Source of the DNA: Cyanobacteria bacterium UBA8803
GTDB taxonomy: Bacteria > Cyanobacteriota > Cyanobacteriia > Cyanobacteriales > Coleofasciculaceae
Length of the DNA: 5,625 bases
Assembly: GCA_003505715.1 (NCBI GenBank)
Contig: DNXU01000607.1
Span: 19,889 to 25,513, forward strand
Direction of reading: 5' to 3'
The notes beneath the pieces were generated by a model. It was not told the origin of the DNA, did no database searches, and saw nothing but the letters and a program-made list of their open reading frames with translations. This document shows positions 4,438-5,625 of this stretch, in pieces. The translations under genes were made by a program, and so were the position numbers. Positions within the stretch are counted from its first letter, which is position 1; each line of letters begins with the position of its first letter.

Positions 4438-5440
4438 AACGGACTAATTTCAGTTTTCTCAAGATTTTAGTAGTTAGACTAGGAGGTTGCTGATAGGGTT
4501 TGGGCTTTGTTGTAAACTGGGGTTGATTCTCTGGTTCATGAAGATAGCGATAATATAAGAAAATATCTCGGTAAGGAAAATCGAGGTTTTCTCCCTTGCA
4601 AACCCGACTAAAGATTTTAGAAGATATGCCAATATAGTGGAGATAGGTCAAGCGTCTCCCCTTATCGTACAAAACGTTATCCCGGTTCTCAAAGTGGGAT
4701 GATTTGACAGCATTTCCTGTTTTTTCGCTTTCTGGCAACTGTAGCGCTAAATTATAAACGGGAATACCAGACCGCATAACCATATAGTTGAGAACGGATT
4801 GGTTAGGGGCAGGCATGAATAAAACTTCTGCTTCTCCTGTTTGAAGGTGAGAAAGTAGCCGCTCCCTTTGCTCTGAAGAAAATATTCCCCGTTTTGAAGC
4901 GTAAAATCCGGCACAGAATATTTCCGTCTCTAAGCGGGAGCGGTCAAAAATTTCTGGTAATTTAGGCGATTTCTTATTGTAAATATGGGAAATATTCTTA
5001 TATTGAAAATCATAAACTACAAAATCATTTTGGTTTAAGGCATTAAAGATTGAGCCTAGGGAGTTTAATATCAAAACATCAGCATCAAAATAGGCAAACC
5101 TTTCAAAAGGGCTATCGGAATCGAAAGCACAGTAGCGTCGGTTCATTCCGATCCGATTAACTCCTTGTATGCCATTTTCTTGCCAAACTTTCAAAGCATA
5201 AGGATGCGCTTTCCACACTTCTAGGGAAAAATCTTCCCAGCGGGCAAATATCTCCTTATCGTCAAAAAGTTCCACGTTTTTCCTCTTCTTTATTTCGGCG
5301 CGAACCTTTTCTATACGGTCGTCGTAGGCAATGACCTGCACCGGAGTTTCTAGACCAACGTTCACCTCAATGCTGTTGAGCAGCGCCACTAATTGATCGT
5401 AAACAGCATCATTAGCTAGCGTATAAATTCCTTCTGTCAT
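4436..5440 (-). CDS. Npun_R2821/R2823 family protein, GT-A-like, 334 aa
   Basis: A 334-aa protein that I recognise as the cyanobacterial Npun_R2821/Npun_R2823 family, probably a sugar transferase of the GT-A fold. MTEGIYTLANDAVYDQLVALLNSI opens a nucleotide-binding unit and QVIAYDD follows. RFAYFDADVLIL holds the D-x-D motif (D119, D121). FCAGFYASKRG (175-185) and NQSVLNYMVMRSG (213-225) follow. LTYLHYIGISSK carries H268 in the GT8-like HxxG-K position, and the tail is basic and proline-rich (TKPKPYQQPPS, then KILRKLKLVR). It shares these blocks in order with the 302-aa neighbour, so the two are diverged tandem paralogues. Its ATG is 5 nt after the stop of the preceding gene and has only a weak ribosome site (GGGA), suggesting coupling. 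No signal peptide; cytosolic. The substrate is unknown. Confidence 0.85.
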   Translation of the reverse strand: MTEGIYTLANDAVYDQLVALLNSIEVNVGLETPVQVIAYDDRIEKVRAEIKKRKNVELFDDKEIFARWEDFSLEVWKAHPYALKVWQENGIQGVNRIGMNRRYCAFDSDSPFERFAYFDADVLILNSLGSIFNALNQNDFVVYDFQYKNISHIYNKKSPKLPEIFDRSRLETEIFCAGFYASKRGIFSSEQRERLLSHLQTGEAEVLFMPAPNQSVLNYMVMRSGIPVYNLALQLPESEKTGNAVKSSHFENRDNVLYDKGRRLTYLHYIGISSKIFSRVCKGENLDFPYRDIFLYYRYLHEPENQPQFTTKPKPYQQPPSLTTKILRKLKLVR

Positions 5441-5445
5441 TTTAT

Positions 5446-5625
5446 TTATCCCAGCTTTTCTACTAAGTTAGATAAGAAGTTAAGCAAATTCAATTTATGG
5501 AGAATCACCTGACGCGCCTCAGCGATCGCCTCCTTCGCTTCATGCCAAGCGTCAAGGCTTGCTGTCACCTCTTGAATATAAGCAATGCCCTTTTCATCTA
5601 GGCTGGGTAGCCTCAAGAAGCTTCG
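5446..5625 (-). CDS. C-terminal part of an unidentified protein
   Basis: An open frame enters from the right edge on the minus strand and ends with TAA at 5448-5446. It gives 59 residues with no start codon in the window. The visible end is charged and helical (YIQEVTASLDAWHEAKEAIAEA, then ILHKLNLLNFLSNLVEKLG), with leucine spacing suggestive of a coiled coil or helical bundle. I do not recognise the family. It is probably real: the frame stays open to the edge, a HIP1 octamer lies in frame, and it ends 5 nt before the ATG of the 334-aa gene, so it is likely the upstream member of the same operon. Confidence 0.65.
   Translation of the reverse strand, partial: RSFLRLPSLDEKGIAYIQEVTASLDAWHEAKEAIAEARQVILHKLNLLNFLSNLVEKLG
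5522..5529. repeat. HIP1 octamer GCGATCGC
   Basis: Exact HIP1 palindrome in the partial gene at the right edge, encoding A-I-A. Confidence 0.95.

Noticed and set aside
4273..4470. 65-codon plus-strand frame across the junction of the transferase genes
   Set aside because: Antisense to two supported coding regions, with no independent signal.

Overview
The window looks like chromosomal DNA from a cyanobacterium, most likely a filamentous one. Five exact HIP1 octamers (GCGATCGC) occur in 5.6 kb, heptanucleotide tandem arrays occupy intergenic DNA, and several proteins are typical of cyanobacteria: a low-complexity-tail membrane protein, a stand-alone DUF1400 protein, a secreted pentapeptide-repeat protein, and a pair of Npun_R2821/Npun_R2823-type proteins. 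I see no mobile element, CRISPR array, tRNA or rRNA.

Layout. Positions 1-149 hold a period-7 repeat array with a 16-bp hairpin at its left end. It runs to within 2 nt of the start of a four-helix membrane protein (152-751, +). After a 228-nt spacer carrying a second heptamer (CCCCATT) comes a 67-aa conserved-looking protein (980-1183, +). It converges on a DUF1400 signal-peptide protein (1180-1719, -), and the two genes share one CTAG as both stop codons. Next is a secreted pentapeptide-repeat protein (1805-2467, -) with a recent in-frame 90-bp internal duplication.

A divergent spacer leads to a 46-codon gene (2665-2805, +) with a good Shine-Dalgarno, then tenA (2823-3443, +), whose product is a thiamine-pyrimidine salvage enzyme. 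Seven perfect TTGTTGG units begin at the base after the tenA stop. They fill most of the convergent gap to a minus-strand operon. Read 5' to 3' on the minus strand, that operon is the end of an unidentified gene (to 5446), a 334-aa GT-A-like protein (5440-4436) and a 302-aa paralogue (4425-3517). The spacings are 5 and 10 nt, so the genes are probably co-transcribed and translationally coupled.

The genes do not form one obvious pathway. The left part is housekeeping and cell-envelope genes. The right part looks like the edge of a surface-glycan or sugar-transfer cluster. Two likely start sites differ from the longest open frame: tenA at 2823 and the 302-aa protein at ATG 4425. The most unusual items are the small gene with an internal hairpin ahead of tenA, the heptamer arrays abutting gene ends, and the adjacent glycosyltransferase-like paralogues.
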